Assembly (NCBI RefSeq): GCF_001642475.1
Contig: NW_019174005.1
Span: 62,001 to 126,000 of the forward strand
Direction: 5' to 3'
DNA length: 64,000 bases
Origin: Fonsecaea monophora
Lineage: Eukaryota; Ascomycota; Eurotiomycetes; Chaetothyriales; Herpotrichiellaceae
In this document: piece by piece, positions 21,141-32,441 of the stretch
How positions within the stretch are numbered: the stretch's first letter is position 1
Layout: the number at the start of each line of letters is the position of its first letter
Program-made: the position numbers and the translations under genes
The notes under the pieces: model-generated
What the model was told of the DNA's origin: nothing
Database searches by the model: none
The model's input: the letters and a program-made list of their open reading frames with translations, nothing else

Positions 21141-22782
21141 TCAGAGATAGATAGGAAACATGGCAGCCTTGCTAACAACCTTGGTGTTGCAGCCGTCGAC
21201 ACTGCAGACGGTAAACGGAACCGATCTGGTTGATTCCAGCTTCTTTTCGGGCTCTTTGCCTTTGCCTTTCTTTGATGCTTTCGACTTGGATCGGTTGACG
21301 GCACATTCGCCACAGTAGACCTAAAAGATTCGTTAGGACAATAAAACATCCGGGGCGATTTCAAAGCCACTTACATGTCCACAGTTTTTCACAACCCAGA
21401 CCTGCTTTTTAACATCTCCTTTCCCAACCGCCAGTTCGTCACCGCACATGGGACACAGGATGACATCCTCCTCTCCGAAAGTCCTGATAAACCCTTCTTT
21501 GGCAGTTGGGGGCCCTTTATAAGGCTCGGGCACTTCTTGAGGTGTTTCAGAGCTGCGATCAAAGACATCGAAATCAAGAGGAAACCCGGGTTGTCTGTAA
21601 TCCATGTTGATGACGATAGTATCATCCACACCGTCGTTCCCAAACCGTCCATCATGACCACGAGGCGGAACTCCGTCCAGGCGATCCAGGAACCCATCAC
21701 CGTAGCCAGGGGCGACGTGCTGCACGTTCCCAAACATAAATTGTGTTCCCCTCCTCAGGATGTCTAGAGATAATCCCAGTGGACCTCTTTCCAAGCGAGG
21801 CCGAGGGGGGTAAGTCCCGACATTAGTCTGGACTGCAGCCTCCTGACGTTGGCGTTGGGGCACACGCCTCTCTTCAACAAATTCGACTTCTGGACTTTGA
21901 CTTGGAGAAAGGGAGGCGACCGAGTCGGTGTCGAGCGTTTCCGTGTCCACCGGTATGTCAAAGTCATCTGTTTCAAAATCCGACTCGTCCGTGTCTGAAA
22001 GATTAATTATCTCGTGTGGTACATCCTGTGCTCTTGGGCCAAAAGGGGGGGCACGGGTGGATAGTTCTCGGTCCGGCTCTGCAAGTTCCTGTTGCCTCTG
22101 TGCAGGTTCTGGGCGTCTCTGTACATGAGGTTCATGCTGTCGTTGCCTTCGTGTACTTTCGCCTCGATTCCGTGCGGTGGCTTCTCTTACTCGCGCGAAT
22201 TCCCGCTGCTGTTGAGCTATCTGTTGTGACTGTGCTAGTGTCATCCATGCGCTGACGAGCAGTTGTCGCGATGGTCTTTGGGAGGGCTGACTAGACGCTT
22301 GCCTCGAGAGTTGATGTGGAGAGGATTCCGAGGCAGTGGAAATGTCATCACTGTCACTTTCCGCTGTGAGATCGATCGTGAAATCGGGAGGGGCAGGGGC
22401 TGCAGTTTCTCTGGGGGCCTGTGTGGACATGGCCGGCGTCCGGTAGTCGAAACCGTCGCCTTGAAACCGTATTCTTCCTTCTGAGTGTTGTGGTGTCGAG
22501 TCCCGAGAAGGCTCAGGTGTTGGACGATAGTTGATGCGGCGGCGCTTGGAGGGCACCTGGTCGGGGGTAGCACTTCGACTTTGTGATCGGGTTATTTCTG
22601 CATGAGATCTCTGTGACTGCGGTTAGATGGTGATTGTACTACTTAATCATATGTGTGCATGTTTGAAAGTGGATGACATTCTGAGAGAGCGAGAGTGGGA
22701 ATCGAGATCCTACCTTTCGACTGGATGAGGCCGATGCCGAATTCAGGAAGTTGCTCAGAGCGAGAGTGCCTGCAGGAGGCAT
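21141..22782 (-). CDS. RING-finger protein with two SUMO-interacting motifs
   Basis: This is probably a SUMO-targeted ubiquitin ligase subunit of the Slx5/Slx8/Rfp/RNF4 kind, acting in the nucleus. Three exons (22782-22714, 22610-21375 and 21320-21141) give 494 residues. The first exon (MPPAGTLALSNFLNSASAS) joins in phase into a basic stretch with KRRRINYR, a likely nuclear signal. Two SIM-type sequences are visible: IDLTAESDSDD near residue 102 and IINLSDTDESD near 224. A Gln/Arg-rich region lies between them. The C-terminal RING-like cysteines are C409-x2-C412, C433-x-H435, C438-x2-C441 and C474-x4-C479; the wide last pair (C-x4-C) is unusual for a classic RING. The second intron splits the RING between NCGH and VYCGEC. 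Orthologues are often labelled only 'cell cycle control protein'. The exact equivalence to Slx5 or Slx8 is an inference. Confidence 0.85.
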
Positions 22783-23581
22783 GATCAAGACACCTGTGAA
22801 GGCAGGCTATGGTCCTCGAATCGACAATGTCATAAGGGCAAGTTGTTTGAGAAGGTCAGGACGCAGTTGTTGAGGAGGCAAGGAGATGAAGTGAGGTACG
22901 ATTTGGGATTGTCGTCTGGGCACCAACGGAAAAACCCTCGCTAACCAAGAGCCAGTGAAGTGGAAACAATGGGCCGACCAGAAGTTGACACCGGGATGGA
23001 TGCCGGTATGACAGGCGAGCGCGACTTGACAGATAGGCAAGGGGGATGATTAACAAAAGGGGAAGACTGAGGAAGAAGTGAGAAGAGGGGCAAATGCCAG
23101 CCTTGAAAATGGCCACCTGCGCTCTCTTTGTTCTAATGGTTTGGTGGTTTCTGGTGGCTCTGATGAATTGTTGTTTGGTTTCCTTCTGCGCTTCGAGGGG
23201 TTTTCGCAGATCATTTGCCACTGCCGCAAAGAACCTTTCGAGGCTCTTAAGGCCGCTGATAAATCCGCCTGCGCCTGTAATAAGAGAATATCACCACCAC
23301 TAACACCACCGACAAGCCCTACAAGCTGGCACTGGCTGGGTCCGTTGTATTTGTTTGTACATATCATCGCCAGATGATAAAGACGCCATCTGTCGACGCA
23401 ACTTGCATTCCATTTTGGTGTGACACTGGTCTTTTCTTTGCCTATTTCTTTTTTCCCTTCAAATCGCAGCAACATAACCAGGAAACCCGCGCAGGTGCCG
23501 CTGTCTGCAGCTCACATCAGTTATGGGTATCAACGCTGCTTTCCATCCGTCCATGACAGTATACAAATGGCGCAGAACCGT
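22783..23581. other. Upstream region of RING gene, 3' flank of Prp19
   Basis: Both genes read on the minus strand. Short frames on both strands overlap in this 0.8 kb and none carries a motif. No gene is supported. Confidence 0.5.
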
Positions 23582-25231
23582 TCATCCCTCCGTCGCCGCT
23601 GCCAGGGTGGTAATCGCACCGTCTTCATTGAGAGTGAGAAGACTCTGAGCATGTTTGCCCCATGCAATCCGTGTCGCTGGGGTGCCTCGCTTCAGGATTT
23701 CGGTCCATTCTTTTGACGCCTTGGAGTAGTGTTCGACCGTAACTCCATCTTGCCCAGCCACTCCCAAGAACTGTCCAGTGTAGTCCCAGCTGATGGATTC
23801 AATCTGGCTGCCCGTCTCGATAGTTGTGATTTCGGTCGCTTTTCTCAGGTCCCAGATCGAGATGGTCGATGACTTCTCCGTCACACCCGCCAGCCAGATA
23901 CCATTCTCCGAGAAGAAAATGCATCGCACAGGGCCGCCAAGGTCGAACGTAGCAGCTTCCGCACCAGACTTGACGTCGAATATCTTAATTTGGCCGTCGG
24001 CACCACCGGCCGCCAATAAATGGCCGTCAGGGTGGAATTGAGCACAGCGAAGACCTGAATCAAGTAAGCACGCAGCCGAGTAAGAGCGAGGGGGAATTGC
24101 GAGGGGACATACTGGAGTTGCTCGAAACCTGAGTGAGAACCCGACTGGATTCAAGGTCATAGAGAATATATGTCCTGTCCTCTCCGACAGAAGCCAGAAT
24201 GGTGCCACTGGGATGCAGAGCCACCGCATTGGTCCGTCCGGCGTGGACTGAGAAGGACGAGACTTCCTGCTGTCCCTCGAAGACCTTAACTGCGCCCGCT
24301 GAGGTTGCAACGACGGCCCTGTCGTGAGCCCAGAGACCGCTTGTGGCTTCTCCCTCGCCAAAGTCGAGCGGGTATGATAACGTGTCCTCCGATAGTGAGT
24401 AGACTCCAGCTTTGCTGCCTGCGGCCAGGGCCAGGGCTCCCGTCTCGTGTACTGCAAGCACGCGGCCACCAGGAAACAATGGTTTGGAGGTTGATCTCGA
24501 TGTGTATGTCGATATTGAGTCCGAAGTGGCCCATTCTTCGGGCACTGGTCGTTTTCGCCGGGTCTTGGACAAACTGGGAAGATTCATCAGTTCCTGGACA
24601 GCATGGACAGAAGGCAGACATACCTTGATTGTGTGTTTTCAATCTTCTCCACGATCGCTTGCGGTAATGGAGCGCTGTCCACTTGCATTGCATCGCCATT
24701 TGTGCTGGCAGAAGCCCCTCTAGTAATGTTTATTTGTGCCAGTGTTGCTCGTGCCTCATCTCTCTCTCTCGTGAGCTGTGCAATGACTCGCACCGCTGCA
24801 TCATTTTCGTACAAGGCAGTACTGAGCTCCTGTCGAGCTTGGTGAAGATTCTGTTGCAACGTGTAGGTCTGAAGTGCCAAAGCATCCCATTCATTCTGGA
24901 AGAAGGAGAGCATCGCAGGTATGGAAGTCATCTGCGGAGGTCGTGGATAGACGACATTGGGACTTTTGAGATCGATAAGGTCTTCGACGGTCAGGCTCTC
25001 GCCGGTGGTGGGTTCGGTCCCATTTTCGCTGATATATGCTTCAATCAGGCGCTTTTCGTAGACATTGCCTGCGACTGTCAGACCCGTGATACTTGGAGGG
25101 AAACACATGTATCTTGTACGCACCACTTTTGCGCGAGGCCACAGGAACCTGCGCCGCTTCTCCCGAGACTGTCATGGCATTAGTCGCGAACATGCGCAAG
25201 ACGGACGAAAGAACCTACTTGCGCACAGCAT
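23582..25231 (-). CDS. PRP19: Pre-mRNA-processing factor 19 (Prp19), U-box E3 ligase
   Basis: Prp19 is the core of the NineTeen complex, which activates the spliceosome, and also a ubiquitin ligase in DNA repair. Five exons (25231-25219, 25168-25124, 25068-24624, 24573-24113 and 24054-23582) give 478 residues. The start is fixed by splicing: a 13-nt first exon encodes MLCA and joins to ISGEAAQVPVASRKSGNVYEKRL in three steps, exactly the conserved U-box start. The U-box covers about 1-56 (TGESLTVEDLIDLK). Residues about 65-135 form the tetramerising coiled coil (FQNEWDALALQTYTLQQNL). The C-terminal WD40 propeller runs from about 190 to 478 with LRCAQFHPDGHLLAAGGADG. It is transcribed divergently from the antiporter gene across 404 bp. 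No anomalies were seen. Confidence 0.96.
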
Positions 25232-25635
25232 GGTGGCCGAGGCTGCTTCAACACACAATAGTGATGCTTCGAGAGATAGGTCTCGAATATCACCTGAGAT
25301 TTACTTCACGACCACTCTCTTGCTGTGACAAAAAACCTACAAAAGTCCACCTGCACGTTCTTTCGTTTGAGGCTTTGCGACTGAGAATCAAAAGCCAAAT
25401 TGTTATGGAGCTCGGCAAATATTCCTCTTTGGGCCTCAGCCTCGTCAGGTTTTCATCGCCAGCCTCGAAAGACATCGAGTTGCCTACTCCCCTAGTTGCA
25501 TGACCTGGACCATCCGCATTCTGCATCCCCTCATCAACCGTAAAAGTGCCGTGAGGATCCTTCCTACCGATCTGCTTCCAAGTGGCATGGAGTCTCGTCT
25601 TGACTTCTCGGTAATCTCACTTCTGTCTGCTCACC
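25232..25635. promoter_or_regulatory. Divergent promoter, Prp19 and antiporter
   Basis: Only 404 bp separate the two start codons, so both genes must draw on the same region. I see no clear TATA element and no named factor site that I would defend. Confidence 0.5.
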
Positions 25636-27530
25636 ATGGCGGACGCCGCCCTCCCATACCATGAGCCTGGAATCATTACAATCCTAGTCCAGTCGTCTTT
25701 CTTTCTGGCCTTGAATGTTCTAGGCACTGCACTGGATCATGTTTTCTACTGCGGTCTTGTGGGCCAAGTCCTGGTTGGAATGGCTTGGGGAACACCCGGC
25801 TCGAAGATGTTGTCTCGTGAATTCGAGGATGCGGCCACTCAGCTTGGTTACCTGGGCTTGATCGCGATTGTCTTCGAGGGCGGACTGGCAACTTCGGCTA
25901 AGTCTCTTGGGAGCTCCCTGTTACTGTCTATCTGCGTGGCCCTCACCGGCATATGTCTGCCAATGGCCCTCTCTTTCTCTCTGACGGGAATTTCCCATGC
26001 GACCAACTTACAAGCCTTTGCAGCCGGAGCGGCGCTGTGCTCAACAAGCCTAGGCACCACCTTTAGCCTTTTGAAGACGACGCGCCTGACCACGAGCCGT
26101 CTGGGCACGATCCTCACCAGTGCCGCAATGTTGGACGATGTTGTCGGGCTGATCATGGTTCAAGTCATAGCCAATTTGGGCTCCGGTCGTAGCTCTATTT
26201 CAGCGACCACAGTCATACGCCCGGTTTTTGTGTCCCTTGGCTTCGCCATCGTCATTCCCATAACCTGCAAGTTTTTGGTGAAGCCAGCTTTACCTCACGT
26301 CTTCGGGCTATTTGTCAAGGTGAGAGAGAAACTCGCTCTGACGGCACTGGATCAAGAGATGAAGATATTCTTCCTCTTGTCAACGGCATTTTTAGCCGCC
26401 TTGGTCACCGCGGCAAGCTATGCTGGGACATCAAATCTATTCGCCGCCTATCTAGCAGGAGCTACCATATCTTGGCTGGATGAAGCTAGTCTACAGACCA
26501 CAGAGACTCGATCCCAAAGGAAACATTCGGAGAGAACAAAACTTCAAAACCATGCAGTCAATCTGTCCTCCAATATCACATCAGAACGATCCGAGGCGTC
26601 TCAATCTGCTAGTGAGGTCCCAGATTCAAAGGAAGAGATATCCCAAGACCATCAGCCCCCTCTGTCGCCGCTGTTGAGGCTATCCGGTGAGCCTACGCCG
26701 CCTCCAGAGAATCCAAGATCGGTAACGACTGTCAATCAAGATTCAGGAGCGGCCGATATCCCTGACGCTCTCGACGTGGAGAGCCGTGGCCTCCGGATGT
26801 ACAACCACTACTATGCACCTGCGGTGGAGCGGGTCCTGAAGCCATTTTTCTTCGTAAGTTTTACTCTGTCCTCCACTTTTCTGCACGTGTTTCCTCCTTC
26901 TACAGGCCGCTCATGCTCATGCCTTTTCCCCAGGCCTCTATCGGCTTTTCCATCCCAATCACCAAGATGTTTCGCGGCCCTGTCATCTGGCGCGGGCTAG
27001 TTTATGCGTTGTTCATGGCTATCGGCAAGCTCTTCTGTGGCATGTGGCTGGTTCGCTTCTTCAACTCTTCGCCACCGCCGCCGCCGACGTCGCACTCTTC
27101 GATAACCAACAAAACCCGCAAGGATAAGCAGCAAGGGAAGAAACAGGTTATCCTAACGCGCAGGTCCCTCCCCCGGCCAAAGTCTCTCTATCCAGCGTCG
27201 ATCCTCGGCTGCGCAATGGTCGCTCGAGGCGAGATTGGATTCCTGATCTCCGCGCTCGCCGCAACCAACGGCATCTTTACAAGCAGGCAAACGACCGGCA
27301 GCGGCGACGGCAACGACAACGACAATGCCGCGGCCGTGGATGGAGACGACGGTCTTGTCTCGGACCTATACTTGATCGTCACGTGGGCGATTCTTCTCTG
27401 CACCATCGCCGGCCCGCTAGCCCTGGGCTTCCTGGCGAAAAGGGTCAAGAGGCTGCAAGTGGAAAGGGCACGACATGGTGGCGGTCACGGGACAAAGGAG
27501 GACCCGCTGGGCATCTGGGGCGTCAATTAG
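25636..27530 (+). CDS. CPA2-family Na+/H+ (K+/H+) antiporter
   Basis: This is a monovalent cation-proton antiporter of the Kef/NapA-like branch, membrane-embedded; the site (plasma membrane or vacuole) is not shown by the sequence. Two exons (25636-26853 and 26934-27530) give 604 residues. About ten to twelve hydrophobic segments are visible. The catalytic Asp pair lies at about D167-D168 in SAAMLDDVVGLIM. A hydrophilic, Ser/Pro-rich loop of about 110 residues (about 290-400) splits the membrane domain, as is common in fungal members. The intron sits in the segment after VLKPFFF and before ASIGFSIPITKM. A second, upstream acceptor (TACAG at about 26901-26905) would break the frame and is not used. 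The C-terminal half has another low-complexity stretch (about residues 500-530) before the last helix. Confidence 0.92.
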
Positions 27531-27933
27531 TCCTTTTGAATCTCTGTGCGAGATGTGACCGGGTCAGAAAGGGTGGGTGTCTTCAAGTTTTGGGGCAAGA
27601 GGCCTAGTCAGCCAGCTAGCTAGCTAAATATAAAGGCCTATAAGAGAGAGTATCAACTAAATTTGGGGTTATCTGGAAGTGATTCTTACAAAAAATCCTG
27701 AAAAATTCCAATTCTTGGGACTTGAGAAGTGTGATCACAAAGGCTCTCCTGCAACAAAACACTGCTAGATGCAATTTTCACGTGGAACTTGAGCAGAGTG
27801 CAAAAATCACCAGCCCGCCATCCAGTATCCCTATCAGCTAACAATACCTATATTTTCGCCGTGTTCCCCCGATTCATCTGACTGCTATGGACTCCCACCC
27901 TGCATACCTGAGTGCTGTGTGCTGCGTGCCTTA
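27531..27933. other. Intergenic between convergent genes
   Basis: This is the AT-richer 3' flank shared by the convergent antiporter and small membrane protein genes. No further gene was seen. Confidence 0.5.
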
Positions 27934-28602
27934 TCACCTAGCGAGCAATTTCCCGACGAGATCCTTACCTCTGCCATCCTTGATACTCATGGCCTGGTGC
28001 GCCAACGTGTCGAGAAATCCTGTCCTCTTTCCATTTTCGCCTCTCCTCGGCGCGTCAAAGGTCGGGTCAGAAACTTCGTCAGGCTCGACAAAGCCGTGGT
28101 GTTGTTGTTGCTGGCGCCGCTGTCGCCCATTGTCGTAGTGTGGAGGCGGTGCGTTGTTGGGGTACGCGTACAGATTCGAAGTAGATTCTGACGCGTTTTG
28201 TGCGGTCGCATCATACCCGTAGACGTGTCCATCGTGGTCCTGGTGGTTGTAGCCGTGCGGCAAGGGTGAGTAGGCGCTGTTACTCGTCGTCAGGACCTTA
28301 GGGTGGCGATCTTCCTGCTGCTGCTGTTGCCGGCGTCTACCTCCGCGCGGCTCGGTGAACTCCAACGGCACGAAGTTTTCCTGCGGCGGCGGATGCTGTT
28401 GTTGATGATAGGCCCGTTTGTCATCCTGATATGGGCCACCGGGGGAGTAGTATGGAGGTTCATCGAAGTATTGTTGATGGAAGCCCCGGTCTTGTGTGGG
28501 GCCCGGTGCAGGATTCGTGCGACGATTCTCGTTCGATTTGGACATCTTCTTCACGGCATAGATGCCCACGCCGGCAATGATGGCAGTCTTGATCAAGCCC
28601 AT
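27934..28602 (-). CDS. Small membrane-anchored low-complexity protein
   Basis: This is a single exon of 222 residues with a true ATG (MGLIKTAIIAGVGIYAVKKMSK). One hydrophobic N-terminal segment (about 4-18) is followed at once by Lys residues, which suggests a single-span anchor with the bulk in the cytosol. The body is rich in Pro, Gln, His, Tyr and Gly (QQQQQ, PPPHYDNG). The final 35 residues are more ordered (RTGFLDTLAHQAMSIKDG) and end in an amphipathic stretch. The family is unknown to me; proteins of this layout occur widely in filamentous fungi without assigned function. Coding is supported by the consistent frame and amino-acid pattern. Confidence 0.75.
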   Translation of the reverse strand: MGLIKTAIIAGVGIYAVKKMSKSNENRRTNPAPGPTQDRGFHQQYFDEPPYYSPGGPYQDDKRAYHQQQHPPPQENFVPLEFTEPRGGRRRQQQQQEDRHPKVLTTSNSAYSPLPHGYNHQDHDGHVYGYDATAQNASESTSNLYAYPNNAPPPHYDNGRQRRQQQQHHGFVEPDEVSDPTFDAPRRGENGKRTGFLDTLAHQAMSIKDGRGKDLVGKLLAR

Positions 28603-30223
28603 GATGGAGAGGACGTTTGTGGATCAAGTTTGGAGGCAAGTAACAGGGTTTAAATTCCTTATCACAGTTTTGTCAAGCCTTTACTGTGTTCCTTTTCTGC
28701 GAAAATACACCCGGTAATTATGATGGTCAAGGTCTGTGATAGACACTTACTCAAACTGCGGGATTTCCAGGCAATTTTATACATTTACACGTCCCCATAC
28801 CGAAAGATGGAGGGCCTGGAGAGTGTTACAACCGTCCTTCCATAGCCCTTGAGCCACGCCAGCAAGGCCATCGCAAGAAGCGACCCTATGTAGTAAGTGC
28901 AAAGCAACTGAACAGTATACATGCATAGACGAAAGCACTAAGGAGATGTTTAACAGCCACTGAGAGCGTCATAGGAAGTTTATGTCGTTGGGTCGGGGGG
29001 TTCGGTGAGGCTGTGCAAAAAGGGTTTGGGCTCGAGATCGTCACAGGACTGCGCCTTGGTATCAGGCAGCTGCGAATAATAGACCCGTGCTAATCGGACC
29101 AGGTCATAATGCTTGAGGTATCTCTGGTGTTTGGGAGATATGCCTGACAGTAGATGACGGCTTTGGGAACAATTACCTCTGTCCATGGATGGAGCCAGTA
29201 TGAGGAAAGAATTCACGGAAAATGGCAGATTCAGGGAGACCGGGGAAAGGATTTTGCGGCTCCGTCCCTTTTAGGCAGTTATCCACTAATCCTGTTTTGG
29301 ACTTCACCCTGAATATCAAGGTCTCAGTTAATAAACAAGGACACAGGCCACCCACAGGCTTCTTCTTTGACAAGATTACCATTATTGTCGTCTAGGGACT
29401 CCTTATCCCAGTAACCCCAGAAATGAAGTAGTCGACTCTACAAATGAATGCAACCATCACGAGGAGACTGTTAAGCGCTGACGGTCGACCAACTTGTACA
29501 CCGACAACGTCTGACATTGTACACTCCTCCAACCGCGGAGCATTTCGTTCCACAACACGTTCTCTGTGTTGAGCTGTACGAGTCTGGTGGTCTATCTGCT
29601 AGTCGTTGACGAGCAGATCTGGATGCACGATTGCTTACAAGACGGACTATCAGTATAAGTTGGTGCATGCTTACTTATGTGAAGCAAACAGTCTCGTGGT
29701 CGCTTGGTCCTGCTTCATAATGATCAGTCGATTGCTTCCGAACAATCGAATCTCCAGCGAGACTCGCCAGACAGCAACATCTCACCATGCTTAACACGAC
29801 CTTTGGTAAATCATCGCACATGCGAAAGCCACCGACTCGGACACTGCTCTGGTCCCAAAAAAGATTCTTCGAGCTAGGCGTATCATGTCGTGGTGACTGG
29901 TCTGACCGCCAGATGGATGATGGATCACAGCTCTCTGCGAGGTATCCAAGTCACTATTCTACACAGCTAGGAAACGACGTTCGAATGATTTGGTTAGTTC
30001 TCGGTGAGAACGCATTCGAACATGCCGGAAAAATGCGTGGGCATATTGCATTTGCATCATCGAACAAAATGGCAAGGCAAGTCGACGTGTCGCGTTGTCA
30101 CAAGCCAGGCGCTGAAGTAGTATTTCCCCCTGAATGTCTGAATGTTTGCTGCGTTCCCCCTCGACTCTTTCATCATCTTCCTTGGGCAGGTGTTCTCCTG
30201 CCCAGCTACCCATGAGTAGAAAC

Positions 30224-30233
30224 TACCGAGTAC
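30224..30233 (+). promoter_or_regulatory. TACCGAGTAC element, copy 1
   Basis: This is an exact copy of the recurring intergenic sequence described in the findings. It lies in gene-free DNA. Confidence 0.35.
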
Positions 30234-30724
30234 AAAATACAAGAAGCGGCTTGTGCAAGTACAGTTAATAAAAGCCAGGTCAGCACGAAAAGGGAGCCTC
30301 GCGTGCCTCGGTGAGTGGTCTTCGGCGGAAGTTGACCAGGGGCGAAAAGAGCCCACGGGGGCCACCGACCACGGGCCTTCACGGGCTATTACCAGCCTAC
30401 CTGGACAACCTGGGCAACCTGGGCAACCTGGCCACCTAGGTAAGCCCGCCTAACAAGCCTAACAAGCTCAGTGCCCAGGGAGTGCCTAGTGCCTAGTGAG
30501 CTACCACCCCTACAAGAACAAGTAAGCACGCTAGGGGCCACAGGCACCCACAGGCGGCCCTCAAAGGCCTCTTAGCTGATTAATAATTCACTCGCACTTT
30601 GTACGAGCACCCACGATTTAACAGGCTCCAACGGCCCGTATCATCAACCGAGGCACTAAATTGCGAGATTGACGGTTGATGCGACGGCGTCAACTCTGTG
30701 AAAGTTAATGTTGATCTCGACAAG

Positions 30725-30734
30725 TACCGAGTAC
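30725..30734 (+). promoter_or_regulatory. TACCGAGTAC element, copy 2
   Basis: This second exact copy lies 501 bp from the first and in the same direction. It is near AT-rich sequence with TATATA (30770-30777). Confidence 0.35.
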
Positions 30735-31099
30735 AACAATACAAGTAACATCTACAGGTATATAATGGATATATATAAACAGATTTATTTTCTAGGGGAA
30801 AAGTCTCGGTCTTTTGGGGATGTCGTGGAAGTTTTGGTCATCGCTCAGGGGCAGGCGCCAAGAGCGGGCAAATAGTGTGATAAGGAAACGCCCCAGATGT
30901 CGAGAGCTGTTCGGCCTAGATGTGACCATATGTACTTACGTGTCCGTGACAGACCTGATCATCATGCCCTTTCCAAGCTGCACCTCTATTTTTCCATACC
31001 ATGTTCCCTCCCATCCAACCCAGACATACATACATACGTAGCCTTCTACTCTGGCAATAGTAGTGGTGGTAGTATAGTACAAAGATTCCACCCCGACAT

Positions 31100-32441
31100 T
31101 CATTCCCTCATTTCAGTCCTCACTTCCCACTGGACATCTTTGCGGATCATATACCGTTGGCTCTCGTCGCTGTTGATACTGTTCCTGGCGGCTTCCCCCC
31201 TGGACGCTCTGGCGCCGGACCACTGCACCGTGGTGGATGCTGTAGGCCCTCCAGCGAGCTGTTCGGCGGTCAACGCCTTCGGGTGGCCGCCGTAATATCC
31301 GTCCTGGTCATCGTTGACGGAGGGCATCGCGGCGCTCTTGTTCTTGGACCTCAGAGTGGACAGCTGGAACCCCTTGGAGTGCTGGCCATGGCTGCGGTTG
31401 CCGCTGCCGTACCCATACCCGTAGCCGTATCCGTTGCTGGTGGCATGCATGCCGCCGAACCCGGTGCTCAAGCTCTTGAGGAAGTTGTGGAAGATGGGCA
31501 CGGTGGCCGACACCAGCGAGTAGCTCATCTCGCTTTGGGTCCAGGCGACGAAGCTGGATTCACGGAGTAGAGGGTTCGTGGTATAGGCGCTTTGGTCGAA
31601 AGTGTGCAGTCGGAAGGCGATAAAGATGACGAGGCTTTTTTGGCGGGAAATCAGCTTTGATCACCCTGTAAGGAAAGGGAGTAATGAAAAAAAACTTACA
31701 ACAGGCGGATACCAAAGATTGACAGTACCGTCATTTTGCTCGATACTGATGTCTGCAGGTCGTAGACCAGGTAGCCGACCAGGGCGATAATGGCGACTTC
31801 AGTCACGATGTCGAGTGCGCCAATGACTTGCCACCGTCGAAGCTTTGAAGAGTCCGTCTGTCAGCGTTCTAGAACCTCCAGAGAGGACTTCTCTTGAGAC
31901 TTACAATTCCCGGACACTTCTCACCAACGGTCAACCACGCATGTGAGAGATTGCATTGAAAGGCCACAGCCAGGAAAGCGCCCACGGTCCAAACCCCCAG
32001 GACTCCCATGGCGATGTTAAAGACCAGCCTGTGTTGCTTCATGCGCGAGATGCGGTGGAGGAAGGAGACGAGCGAGATCTTGGCCAGGCCGATGACGACG
32101 ATAAAGAACAAATTGCTGGTGTAATACATCTTTTGGACCTCATTCTGTGATTCCAGCGACACCAGATGCAGTGCCTTGCCCAGCCCTTTGGAGCATGCTG
32201 CCAGGACGACCGACGACTGGATGATGGCTAAGGTGGTGGCCGCATAGAAGAGATAGTCGTCGGTCCCGATGCCGTGGCTGATGGTGGTGCGAACGACTGT
32301 TCTGATGCCGGCAAAGAACAGGATACAGGCCAGGCCGAAGGCGGTCGAGATCAAGATATACGCCTCATGATCGTCGGGGGTCACGACGGCGAAGGGGGGC
32401 GACTGTCCCGGGGGAATTGTGATACTCGACTGCGAGGTCAT
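31100..32441 (-). CDS. Rhodopsin-domain 7-TM protein, copy A
   Basis: This is a fungal integral membrane protein of the PTH11-related rhodopsin-domain group, proposed surface sensors. Three exons (32441-31905, 31857-31700 and 31634-31100) give 409 residues. Seven hydrophobic segments fill about residues 28-295. Typical features are GIGTDDYLFYAA after the first loop, SHGLGK-like CSKGLGKAL, and the CPGI loop. The cytosolic tail has a Gly-Tyr repeat (GYGYGYGYG) and ends near IRKDVQWEV, a motif shared with copy B at 42081-43528. The third exon uses an unusual AAAAAAG acceptor. The stronger TTACAG 30 nt upstream would put a stop in frame. The last two introns match those of copy B in position and phase. 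It is divergent from a permease gene across 2.07 kb. Confidence 0.85.

Larger units (their letters stand above)
28603..31099. other. 2.5-kb gene-free stretch
   Basis: No supportable gene. It holds the promoter of the gene to the left, a short repeat of the form ACCTGGGCA at about 30397-30440, and two exact copies of TACCGAGTAC (30224 and 30725). The frame at 29787-30215 lacks any motif. Confidence 0.5.

Noticed and set aside
29787..30215. Plus-strand frame of 142 codons in the gap between the small membrane protein and receptor A
   Set aside because: Equal-length frames exist on the other strand, and the translation shows no domain, signal or repeat.
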